Shown here: piece by piece, positions 11,600 through 23,000 of the stretch
How the letters are laid out: every line of letters starts with the position of its first letter
How positions within the stretch are numbered: the stretch's first letter is position 1
Notes under the pieces: model-generated
Told to the model about the DNA's origin: nothing
The model's database searches: none
The model's input: only the letters and a program-made list of their open reading frames with translations
Assembly (NCBI RefSeq): GCF_026745355.1
Contig: NC_079210.1
Location: 4,404,784-4,468,783, forward strand
Length of the DNA: 64,000 bases
Direction of reading: 5' to 3'
From: Beta vulgaris subsp. vulgaris
Lineage: Eukaryota > Streptophyta > Magnoliopsida > Caryophyllales > Amaranthaceae
Made by a program: the position numbers and the translations under genes

Positions 11600-13167
11600 A
11601 CATAGTTAATTCTATTTCATGTGCAATTCTACGTCAACCAAATGACTATCTAATAGTTTTAAATCTTATCTAAATCACATAATATAATCTAAATCTAAAT
11701 TGATAAAAATACATCGATATAGTTTAGGATAAGAAGAAATATAGTCTGATTTACGATGAAAAACTTAAATATAGTAAATTGATTATAATTTTTAATATAT
11801 ATTTCGAAGTATAATTTTTGTACCATTAAAAAGTACTCTATATTAAAGTAATGCATAGAAGGAACATTAAATATGATATAACTTATTAAAGTAACTATTA
11901 CAATTACAATCATGGATGTTTTCAACTCCAACTTTTCTACAAATCATGCTAGAATCAGAAAATATATGAGAAGTACCCATTTATAATAGATATGGGTAGC
12001 TATGCAAAACCAAATTTTAATCATGATCTTAGAAAATGTATGAGAAGTTGTCCAAACAAAAAAAGGAAGATGTATAAGAAGAAGTAAAAAACTTATATAG
12101 ACCTGGTCACACTAAATTAGTGTGGACCAAATGCTAGTACATGTGATTTATGAAAAAAGTCATTATATATAAAAAAAATAGATATAAAAAAAGAGTAGAT
12201 ACAAATTGTAAAGGGTGATTATGTGAGAAAAAGGTTACTATGTCATAAAATGAGAATTTCATCATGGTAAACTAATGAAAAAAAGGGTGACTATATCCCA
12301 AAAAAATATTATCACTATGTTAGACAATAATAGATTACTAAACTTAAGATTTTAAAAGGTCACTATATAATAAAAGAGTCACTATGTTTTAAAGATGACT
12401 TTTGGTCTGCGATAAGATTAATGTGTAAAAAGTCCATGCAAGACTAACTCTAAGAAGGAATATCAACTATATATACTAATAAACTTAGAAAAGTTTGTGT
12501 ACTTGTGAAACAGCTCGTATGAATACATGTGGTTATTTTTGTGAATAATTGGGATTACTCATATGATTAAATGAGGTTAAATGAGATTATCGGAATTAAT
12601 AAATGAAGATTTATTTTTTATTTTTTGATCCATTTGAGTCACGAAGTTTTATTTATGATTAAATGGGATTACTCATAAGATTAAACTACGTAATGACACA
12701 TATGATTATACGAGTTTACTCATAGGATTGACAAGGTTACTCTAAAAACTAAATAAGGTTACTCCAAATAATAAATGGGATTACTCATAAAATATTTTAA
12801 GGTTATGCATAACATTAAAAAGGGTTACACTTATAAACAAAATGGGTTACTTTTATAAACAAAGTGAAAATCTAATCAATTCACTCTTTTTTTTTTTTTT
12901 AAAGAAAATCAATTCACTCTTTATGAATGAACGACGATAATCATACGAATACAACAGTCACTTTTGTGAACAATTGAGAATACTCGTATGTTTAAATTAT
13001 GTTACTAATATTAACAAATTAAATGAGGTTTTAAAGAATTTCTCAAAGACTCAAACTTGGTTTTCTGTGACAACCAATCAGTGTCACTATTTCTCTCTAT
13101 TTATGTGTATATGTTTACAAGGTTTATCAACCTACCTTTCTTGATGCGGCATTGCACTATTAATTAC

Positions 13168-13170
<3 letters not shown>
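11600..13170. other. AT-rich intergenic DNA with degenerate GGTTACTC repeats
   Basis: No gene is visible. From about 12540 to 12870 the motif family GG(A/G)TTACTCATAA recurs many times at irregular spacing, mixed with AAATGGGATTACT-like variants. This suggests a decayed minisatellite. Oligo-A and oligo-T tracts are common. Confidence 0.5.

Positions 13171-13239
<69 letters not shown>
13171..13239. repeat. (TA)n microsatellite
   Basis: About 34 uninterrupted TA units. An apparent ORF through it (polytyrosine/isoleucine) is an artefact. Confidence 0.95.
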
Positions 13240-13241
<2 letters not shown>

Positions 13242-14270
13242 TAGGACACAAGAAATACCCTAGGATTATGTGTACAAAACTCACAAAATAAGGGACACCT
13301 ATACAAATCAACCTAGGGACTATAAAACAGCTGTATAAAGCTGACTAGGCTATATATTAGAATGCTCGATATCCCCCTCTCAAGGTGGAGCAGTGGTCAC
13401 AATGCCAACTTGAAGGCTAGGTGATTATGTTGTTGAGCACTTAGAGATTTAGTCATAAAGTCAGCAAGTTAGAGGAAGGACTTGATGTGCAGCACCTTTA
13501 ACAAACCATCCTGAATGTGATCCCTGTCATAGTGACAGTCAACATTCAAGTGCTTATATAATTCGTTTATGAAAAATAGGATTATAGGCCACATGATTTG
13601 CAGACTTGTTGTCACAAAATAAATCGATGGGACTTGCTGTGTCAGAAGAAGAATAGCTATAATAATGATTCGGTATACTCTAAAGAAACCTTTGGTACTA
13701 TATGGGTAATCCTAATCTTCAAGTATCCCATGGATCCAGACAATCTCACTTGTAGTTTGTGACATGCATCTATATTATGCTTCAGTAGATGACTTTGACA
13801 CAATATTTTGCTTCTTTATTTTCCAAGAAACAAGAGAGTTTCCTAAAAGAATGCAATATCCTGTAAGTGATCTTGCACTAAATGCACAACTTCCCTAATT
13901 TGAATCACAAAAAGCTGTGAGAGTGAGAGAATCAGCAGGGTAATATAACCCTCAATCAAGGGTGCCAGCAAGGTATTTTACCACATGAATTGTTGCTTGC
14001 AAATGTGGCTTTCTAGGTGCATTCATGTATTGACTAAGCTGTCGGACACTATAAGGGATATCGAGCCTAGTAAGGTTTAAATAGAGAAGCTTTCCCACAA
14101 TTCTTCTGTATATTTTTGGGTCTTCTAACAACTCTCCTTTCTCAATACAAAGCTTAATCCTTGGTAAAGAGAAATTTTGTGTGCTTGCATTCTTCCATAC
14201 CAGTGGACTAAAGAATGTCCAAAATGAACTTTCTTTGATTGAGTAGGATCCCTGTCATACTCCTTGCACT
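13240..14270 (-). pseudogene. Copia RT/RNase H remnant
   Basis: Read on the minus strand, the segment matches the end of Copia pol. The region near 13960-14110 gives KLLYLNLTRLDIPYSVRQLS and then NAPRKPHLQATIHVV, typical of the RT-RNase H linker. Further left come an RNase H remnant and a polypurine tract next to an LTR trace (minus-strand AGAGGGGGATATC, about 13371-13383). Many stops and frame breaks are present. The left end stops at the (TA)n tract and no second LTR is found. Confidence 0.75.
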
Positions 14271-14694
14271 TAGATCCCCAATAAATATAAGATCTCCCCA
14301 AGGTATTTCACACAAAATGCTTCATCTAGATCCCCAATAAATATAGTGTTATATACTGTTGGGGCTATATGATGTCAAATTCAACTAACGAAAGCTTCTT
14401 GATAAAGTATGTTATTCATCCCATTTAGATTATGTTTGATTTACTTGGTAAATAGTAGGGTCATGGTGAATGCAAATATCTAATTAGTTAGCCATCAATT
14501 ATTGAAATAAGGTCATTAGGTACAATTTGTCAAAGTTGAAAGTCACTTTGTATAATATATTTTTTATCCTGCTACCATATAGAAAAATTGAGAGTTAGAG
14601 TCCACCATGTAAAATTTCCCAAAAATTTATATTTTTACACGCATCACGTGATAACTTTCTCATAATTTAATCTTGAAGATAAGCATCGATACTT

Positions 14695-15011
14695 AGGTGT
14701 TGTTTGGTTGGAAGCTATTTCCCTTGGAAATACAAATTCCTAGGAAATACATTATGGGTGTTGTGTTTGGTTGGAGGGAAATGGGAGAAGCATAGGAAAT
14801 ACAAATTCCAAGGAAAATAGAATTTACCATGAAACATGGGAAATCACTCACCAAGCCCCCCCTTGGTGAGTAATTTCCTAGGAAATGCAATTTCCTATGG
14901 TGTCAACCAAACAATTTTGTCTAATTCCTAGGAAATTAACAAGGGAAAGAATTTCCCATGAAATGAAAATTCCCATGGGAAATTACTTCCCATGTGAACC
15001 AAACGAGGCCT
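14695..15011. mobile_element. MITE with GTTTGGTT terminal inverted repeats
   Basis: The left end (AGGTGTTGTTTGGTT) and the reverse complement of the right end (AGGCCTCGTTTGGTT) match. Many TTTCCTAGGAAAT-like palindromic pieces lie in the interior. There is no coding capacity and I saw no clear target duplication. It looks like a hAT- or Harbinger-type MITE, class unsure. Confidence 0.6.
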
Positions 15012-15013
15012 TT

Positions 15014-15395
15014 GGCTATGTTTAGTTCACCTGAAATTTTCTGATTTGAACTTATCTGATCTGATCTGAACTTATTTTTTCTGATCTGATCTGATCTGAA
15101 CTTATTTTTTCTGAACTGATCTGATTACAAGATCTTATCTTTTTGATTTCTCTCAATATATAAGAAAAAATATAGTCATGTGGGGTCTTGTTTGATTCCT
15201 CTCAATGAGTACTTTATTAATATTCAATTATTATAATTTTTACTAATATATAATGAAATATATCTAATAGTAAAAATGAGTTTTAAAAACTGACTGATCT
15301 GATCTGATCTGATCTGAACTTATTTTTTCTGATCTGATCTGATCTGATCAGATTAGATCTGAAATAAGCAAAAATAAGGTGAACTGAACATAGCC
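15014..15395. mobile_element. MITE with 19-bp TIRs and TGATC arrays
   Basis: The left end GGCTATGTTTAGTTCACCT pairs with the reverse complement of the right end, GGCTATGTTCAGTTCACCT (one mismatch). Both arms carry long runs of CTGATCTGATCT, and the centre is AT-rich. The flanking triplets are TTT and TTA, close to the TTA/TAA target of Tourist/Harbinger elements. It abuts the preceding MITE and lies about 150 bp upstream of the next gene's 5' UTR. Confidence 0.8.
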
Positions 15396-15559
15396 TTATA
15401 CTACTATATATTTTTTTTAGTTGGACTCATTTCTTATTGTTTGCCCCATTTTGCCTTCTCGGAGTCAAACTTTCGCAACTTTGGCCCTAAATTCACATAA
15501 CATCATAACGCCATTAACCACGTAGCACCTGAACCTCAAATTCAGTCTATTCCACAAAT

Positions 15560-15705
15560 CCACACCATGCCTGAGCTCAGACTCAGAGAGTGAATCCCGC
15601 AAAACCCTATTTCATTCACTAATTCCATTATTTTTGCCGATTCCGATTCCGATTTCATTTTTTTGTCTTCTTTACAAAGCTTCCCAAATTCTTCTGTGAT
15701 TTCAG
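15560..15705 (+). other. Probable non-coding first exon (5' UTR) of the 17015 gene
   Basis: The leader contains AAAACCCTATTTCATTC and pyrimidine-rich DNA and ends at TTCAG|GTTTTA (15705). The acceptor ATAGCACAG ends at 17009, six bases before the ATG. A 1.3-kb 5' UTR intron is therefore inferred. It contains a 47-bp tandem duplication near 16215-16300, whose units both hold ATGCTTAGGTTCGGGTGTCT. Confidence 0.5.
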
Positions 15706-17014
15706 GTTTTACTTCTCATTCTGTAAATTTGATTTTTCTATTCAATTCTATCAGTTTCTTGTAATTACCACGTCTACTTGTTTGTATCAAGTAAATTCAA
15801 TTGTGTTTTAATATCAATTAAACTCGTTGATTATTGCGTCACAGCTTGTAATTTTGAGAGGGTTTAATTGTTCATTTGAAATTTGGAGTTAGATTATACA
15901 TTAATTAAATTACTTAGAATTAATAGTTGATGTTCTGAATGGGTGTCTCTTTGATGTCCGTTTATTTTACCCGTTTATTGTACTTTGTTTGCTTCTAGGG
16001 TTTAAGGAAAGGAACTTGTGTATACCATTAGGTTTCGACAACGGTGTCGTATCATAATTCCCAGAAATTATATGTTGTTCAATTAGTGTTTGGATTGATA
16101 TCGTGACAAACTTCGTCATGTTAATATTAGATTGATATAATTTTTACGTGCCCGGAAAGTTGTTTTAGATTGACTAATGTTTGGGCTTAGTTTGGCGTAA
16201 AATCTTTGTTTCCAAATGCTTAGGTTCGGGTGTCTCTGTAATAAACCTCCCTTTCCCAGGGAAATGCTTAGGTTCGGGTGTCTCTGTAATAAACCGAGAG
16301 AGTTGTTGGCTGATTAGTGGCGGGAGATTGGAGAGCTATAATAATTTCAATTATTACTCCTTTTGGCCCTTAATCGAATTGTCGAGTTGGAAAAGAAAAT
16401 TAGATGAGGAACTCTCTCGGTAGTAGTGTCTTTGTCGCTCCTCTTTTACGGACTTGTTGATTTCAGCTTGTTGTGTAACAATATTTTGATAGTTAACATG
16501 TCAAGAATGGGAACTTAGATATATGTTGCTGTCTCTGTCTATTATTATCCGGCTTGCATTTATACTATATGACTGGTTGAAGAAGATAATGTGGCATCCT
16601 CATAAAGTTGCTGGACCTAATGTGCCCCTAATGGATGATCACGGGAGACAACCTCTATGCTGATTGGAAAATTTGCTTAAGTCTCCTGTTTTTGTGGCAG
16701 ATAGGAGCTGGTTGCTCTTTTAGAGGAACAAGTTTGATGTTTTGTTGTCATTCCATTTTTGCACTAGAATTGTCTTTTGGTATGTCTTTAGCTTATGTAA
16801 CTATATTTGCAATTCTGTTTTCTGGTGGTGGTGGTGAATGGTGATGGTGCTGTGCCTTGAGAATTTATTGTTCATCAGAACAGCTAAGCATTAGTTCCTA
16901 TAAATTTGGACTGGTTTAATTAGCAGAATGAAATTTTATTTTTTTTGTTGTTATAAAAAGTTGGTCTTTATGTCAGATTAGTTCTGAGTCTAAAAGTTTG
17001 ATAGCACAGGAAAA

Positions 17015-20000
17015 ATGCCGACTGAGAGAAGTCCCAACAGGCTTAATTCAGACAGTGGAGATAAGAAGGGAGATAAAAAGCATAGACAGCGACTTCAAGA
17101 TGCTTTACCTCTTGAACTTCCACCAGCTTCTGATACTAAGCTAGAGATTAAAGATGCAAGCTACATGTTGGATGGCAAGACTAATGGCCAAGGTGAAACA
17201 ATCAATCAATCTGATCCAACGGCAGTCCCTCATTCTGAAAATTTCTTTCAGGTTTTTTTGGTTACTTTTATTTTTTCTATTATCTACTTTTTGTTTGCTG
17301 TCGTTCATTTCTGCTATGATTTTATATGTATGAGTTTTATCTATATGGTCTATGCTTGGTTATCTCAAGCTTTCAGTTATTTACTTTCCAGTTTCCACTT
17401 GTCTACTGCCTTTATAGCTCTAAAGGCTAGACACCCATGTGTTTTATGATTAAAAAGTCATATGTCCATTCATCATGAAAAGGTTGAAATGCTTTCTTCC
17501 AAATCTCTATTATGTAAGGGAAAAGGAGAAGACTTGCTCACTCTAAATTACAAGTATATCCTGAAATAAAAAACAATCAAACTCATCTTTACCAATTTTT
17601 AACAAAACAAAAAAAAAAAAAAAACAAGGCCAAATTACACGATAGTTCTATTAAATCTCAAGACATTTTCTCAACTTCATAAACTTTTTTTTTTTTTTTG
17701 TCAAAAACAAGGATTTGGATAGATGTAATTATGCAGTTTGACTTTCTATTTGTATTTGCACGTAGCACGTGCATGTAAGACTAGTTATTATGATATTGAA
17801 AGAATGGTATCTGATTTCTTCATTGGACCATCAATAAGAATCTTCCTTCCTTATTCTTCTCCCTTCTGAAAAATTCTTACAATTATTTTTCTTTGATGTT
17901 AGCATTACCATGTTGGCATGTAATCAGGAATGGAACACTTTTCCTGCTGCTGAGGTCTAGAATGAGTCACCTTTCGTTTTAGTGAGATACTATGCTTGCA
18001 ATCTTAGGGGTTCCTCGGGACTGAACTCTATGACTTGATGGTTTACAATAATAGTGGAGCTAACTTTTGGCCTCTTCCTTATGCCTCCTTTTACCTTCCT
18101 TTTATCTTTTGTGGTGAATGCCTTGGTTATAAGGTAAAGTTGGATGTATTTGTTGGTTTGCCAACTTAGTTTCTGTTTCGGTTAAGAAGGCTGTCACGTT
18201 CAGGGTGTGCCTGCCTCCAGGAAGGGAATGGATGTTTATTAGCATGATTGAGGAAGCAACTAGGCGGTACATATAAATTTTTGCAAGGGCTAATGAGTGG
18301 CAGAAATGGGGAGAATATATAAAGGTATGATGATTGTATATGAGCTTACTCCACTTTATGCTGGTTCTAGGTTGTTATAACGGACGTGAGAGAGAAACAA
18401 ATATTGAATGCAAAAATAAAGAAAACAGACAACATATTTACGTAGTTCACCAATTTGGCTACGTCCACGGCAGAGAGAGAGAATATTTTATTGATATGAG
18501 GAAAAACAGATTACAGAGATAATAGAGTATTTTTCGTAGTCTAAAAACTAGGTAAAAATAACCTATTTATACTCAGCGGTCAAAACCGCGTTTTTCGCAA
18601 AAAACGCCGACCCGCCCGACCGGGCGGAATTGCGTTCCTCCAGATTGCTTATGCCCCCGACCGGGCGAGGTCCGCCCGACCTGCTCGGGCGATGCGCAAC
18701 TCTTGCGTCTCTTACGCATTTTGTCGAACACCTTTCAAGCATAACTCGTTCAAGGCATATATTCTTACAAATATCCACCTTGACTTGAATCCTCTCACAA
18801 TAACCAGAAAACCAGATGCATTGATCACAACTCCCAGAATCTTCCAACACCAGATTTGTCCCAAAAGACAACCAGAATAAATTAGTCCCAAAGGACCCCA
18901 GAATTGCCCGAGAGGGCAACTAACAATCACGAACATTGAGTAAGTCTAGACAATGCTGAAACTTACTCTGCGGAACCGGCTTGGTGAACATATCAGTAGG
19001 ATTGTCAGCCGTTCCTACTTTCTTCACCTTAATCCTAGTCTCACTCCTCATAAAATGATATCTCACATCAATATGTTTAGTCCTCTCACGATAGACTTGA
19101 TCCTTAGCTAAGCATATTGCACTCAGATTGTCACAATACACAGTAGCCTGATCGTGATGTAACCGGAGATCACTAAGTAGTTCCTTTAGCCATATTCCCT
19201 CGTTAGCAGCGGCTGTCAACGTCATGTACTCTGCTTCGGTAGTAGACAAAGTAACTGTAGCCTGTAAAGTTGCCTTCCAACTAACGACAGATCCACCAAG
19301 AGTAAAAACGTAATCAGTCATTGACCTCCTACTGTCAACATCTCCAACATAATTAGAATCAGAATAACCAGTGACTAAACACTGAGTATCATTCCCATAG
19401 ATGAGATTAACGTCAGATGTACCTCTTAGGTACTGGAAAATCCTCTTGACTGCCTGCCAGTGCTCCTTACCAGGGTCATCCGTGAACCTACTAACATCAC
19501 TAATTGCATGTGCAAGATCCGGCCTAGTGCAAACCATAACGTACATCAAACTTCCTACTGCACTAGCATAAGGAACCAGACTCATGTACTCCTTCTCCTC
19601 AGCAGTTTTGGGTGCAAAAGCAACAGACAAGTGATTATTGAAGCACTTGGAGTGTCTATAGGATTAGCTGTTGTCATGCCAAACCCTGACAGAATCTTTT
19701 GAATATAACCTTTTTTGTGACAAGAAAAGTTTCTTCTGACCTCTTTCCCTATAGATTTCTATCCCCAAAATATTCTTTGCAGCACGCAAATCTTTCATCT
19801 CAAACTCAGCACCGACAAGACCCTTCAACCTCTGAATATCAAACTTAGCCTTTGCACTTATAAGCATATCAATTACATACAAAACCAGATATATGAAAGA
19901 ACCATCACCCAACTTACTATGGTACACACAACAATCATACTCACTTCTGTTGTAGCCCAACTCAATCATGTAGCTGCCAAACCTCTTATACCACTGCCTA

Positions 20001-23000
20001 GGAGACTGCTTTAGTCCATACAAGGACTTCTTCAATCTGCAAACGTAGTCTTCTTTTCCCGGAACTTGGAACCCATCTGGTTGTGTCATATAAATCTCCT
20101 CTTCCAACTCCCCATGTAGGATAGCTGTTTTTACATCTAGTTGCTCAAGTTCAAGATCTTGATGTGCAACTATTGCTAGTAGCACCCTGATGGAATATGT
20201 CTGACTACTGGTGAGAAAATCTCATTATAATCTACTCCTTTTTGTGTGAACCATCTTGCAACAACCTGAGCTTTATACTTGACCCCCTCAGTTGGTGAAG
20301 ACCCTTCCTTCTTCTTGAAAACCCATTTACATGTTACAATTTTCCTCTTCTTAGGACGTTTGACCAACTCCCAGATTCTTATCTAGAGACTCCATCTTAT
20401 CCCCCATTGCAGCAAGCCATAGAGTAGACTCACTTCCAGAAACAGCTTCTTTATAGTTGAATGGCTCATTATTTTCAACCTCCACCTCCTAAAGTGCATC
20501 GGCCAGACGGCCACCATGTCTTCAAAACCATACCTCTTTGGAGGCCCCACACAAACTCTTCAAGCTCTATCAAGTGCTATGCTTGGTTGATGTATTTCAG
20601 ATGACTGATAGCTAGAAGACTCTTCTTGAGTGACACCATGTTGATCTTCTCCACCTTGGTGCTGTGATTCACTCTCAGCCTGAGTGCCTTGCAGCTCCAC
20701 CTGTCTATCAACATCACTACTAACGGACACCACAAGAGACTTCACAGGAGAGTTAAACATAGAATTTTCATCGAATATTACATTTCTACTAAGTATGACA
20801 CGATTTTCAGAAGGTGACCATACGCTATAACCCTTAACTCCACTCCCCAAACCCACAAATATACCCTTCTTAGCTCTAGGTTCTATTTTTCCCTCATTTA
20901 CATGATAATAGACAATAGAACCAAAAACTCTAAACAGAGAATAATCTGCAGGCTTACCAGGCCACACCTCATAAGGTGTTTTACAGTCAATACCTGTATG
21001 GGGTCCACGGTTGATCAGATAGCAAGCTGTACTTACAGCTTCTGCCCAGAACCTCCTAGCCATCCCAACATTTGAGAGCATGCACCTTGCTCTCTCCAAA
21101 AGTGTCTGATTCATGTGTTCTGCAACTCCATTTTGTTGTGGCGTATTCCTAACAGTATGATGGCGAGCAATCCCTTCATTTTTGCAGAACTCATCGAACT
21201 CAGACCAACAAAACTCCATACCATTATCAATACGCAGCCTTTTGACCTTTCTTTCAACTTGATTTTCCACTAAAACCTTCCACTGTTTGAAATTCCTGAA
21301 AGCCTCACTTTTATGCTTCATCATAATCACCCAAGTCATTCTTGAATAATCATCGATCATTGACAAAATACCTGTGACCTCCAATGGATGCAACTCGAGA
21401 AGATCCCCAACAATCAGAATGGATATAATCAAGAAAACCTTTAGTTGTATGAACTGCCTTTGGAAACTTGCTGCGATGAAGCTTCCTAAACACACAATAT
21501 TCACAAAACTCTAGATTCTGCACCTTTTGCCCACATAAAAGATCTGTCTTTGACAGAATTTGCATCCCTCTTTCACCCATGTGCCCAAGTCTCATATGCC
21601 ACAACTTGGTCAACTCCTCCTTGTGAATCTCAGATGATGCAATAGCAGCAGAACCTGTCACAGTAGACCCCTGAAGAATATATAAGGTACAAACTTTAAT
21701 ACCTTTCAAACCACCTTTGAACTTTAGACGCTCATAACTCTACCTTCACCTTGAAAACTGAAACCCTTGCTATCTAGAAGACTCAAAGATATCAGATTCT
21801 TTGTCATTAATGGAACATGCCTAACTTCGTTCAAGGTACATAATGTACTATCATGGGTACTCACCCTGATAGAGCCTATTCCAACTACTTTGCGGGGAGC
21901 ACTGTTGGTCATAGAAACATTGCCTCCATCTATCTGCTTGTAAGTCGAAAACCACTCCCTGCATGGACTAATATGATACGATGCCCGAATCAAGAACCAA
22001 CATCCCTACAATGTGACTTGCTATTAACTACTAGGGCCAGATCTTCCTCAAAATCACCTCCAGTTTCTGCCAGAGCAGCAGAAATTTCATTTTTATCCTG
22101 CTGTTTCTTTTTCATAGGACATTCATTTTTCCAGTGTCCCTTCTCCTTACAGTAATTACAGATATCAGTAGTTTTAGGACCTTTCGAATTCGAATTTTTA
22201 AAGTTCGTCTTCTTTTTACCAGATTTCTTTTGTCCCTTTCCCCATGTAACTACTAATCCAGATGCCTGATTCTCTGTACTAGAACCAGAAGCCTGATGAC
22301 GGACCTCTCTAGTATGGAGAGCATATCTCACTTCTTCTAACGACAGACGATATTTCCCAACAATAAAAGAATCCACAGAATTCTCATATGATACAGGTAA
22401 AGATACCAACAATATTAAAGCAGCATCCTCATCATCTATTTTTACATCATTATTTTGCAGATCTAGCAAGATAGTATTTAATTTATCGAAGTGATCTCTT
22501 AGAGACGTACCTTCTTGCATACGCAGGCTGAACAGACGTTGCTTCAAAAGCAACTTGTTGGTTAGAGATTTCGTCATGTATAAACTCTCTAACTTCAACC
22601 ACAGACCAGCAACAGTTTCCTACTCTGCACCAGCAACAGTTTCCTACTCCGCAACTTCAGTAATTATTTCGTCAAACAGACACAACATAATTGTTGAATG
22701 CGCCTTTTCCTCCCGAATTTCCATATAAGCGATGTCTGAATCCGTTGCCTTCTTTGCCAACGGTGCCCACAACCCCTGTTGTTTCAGTAAAGCCCGCATC
22801 TTGATTTGCCACAGACTAAAACTATTCCTCCTAGTAAATTTATTAATTTTGACATTCATCCCAGACATCTTTCTCACACAGATCGAACACCAAATCTCTT
22901 GATACCAATTTGTTATAACTGACGTGAGAGAGAAACAAATACTGAATGCAAAAATAAAGAAAACAGACAACAGATTTACGTGGTTCACTAATTTCGCTAC

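Noticed and set aside
12540..12870. CRISPR-like spaced repeats
   Set aside because: The repeats are degenerate and irregularly spaced in plant intergenic DNA; there is no constant repeat or spacer length.
13057..13263. 68-aa ORF on the plus strand
   Set aside because: It is mostly a (TA)n microsatellite read as alternating Ile and Tyr.
17252..17449. Extension of the first coding exon past 17251
   Set aside because: The text turns into hydrophobic, T-rich intron-like sequence right after a good donor, and the next exon fits in phase.
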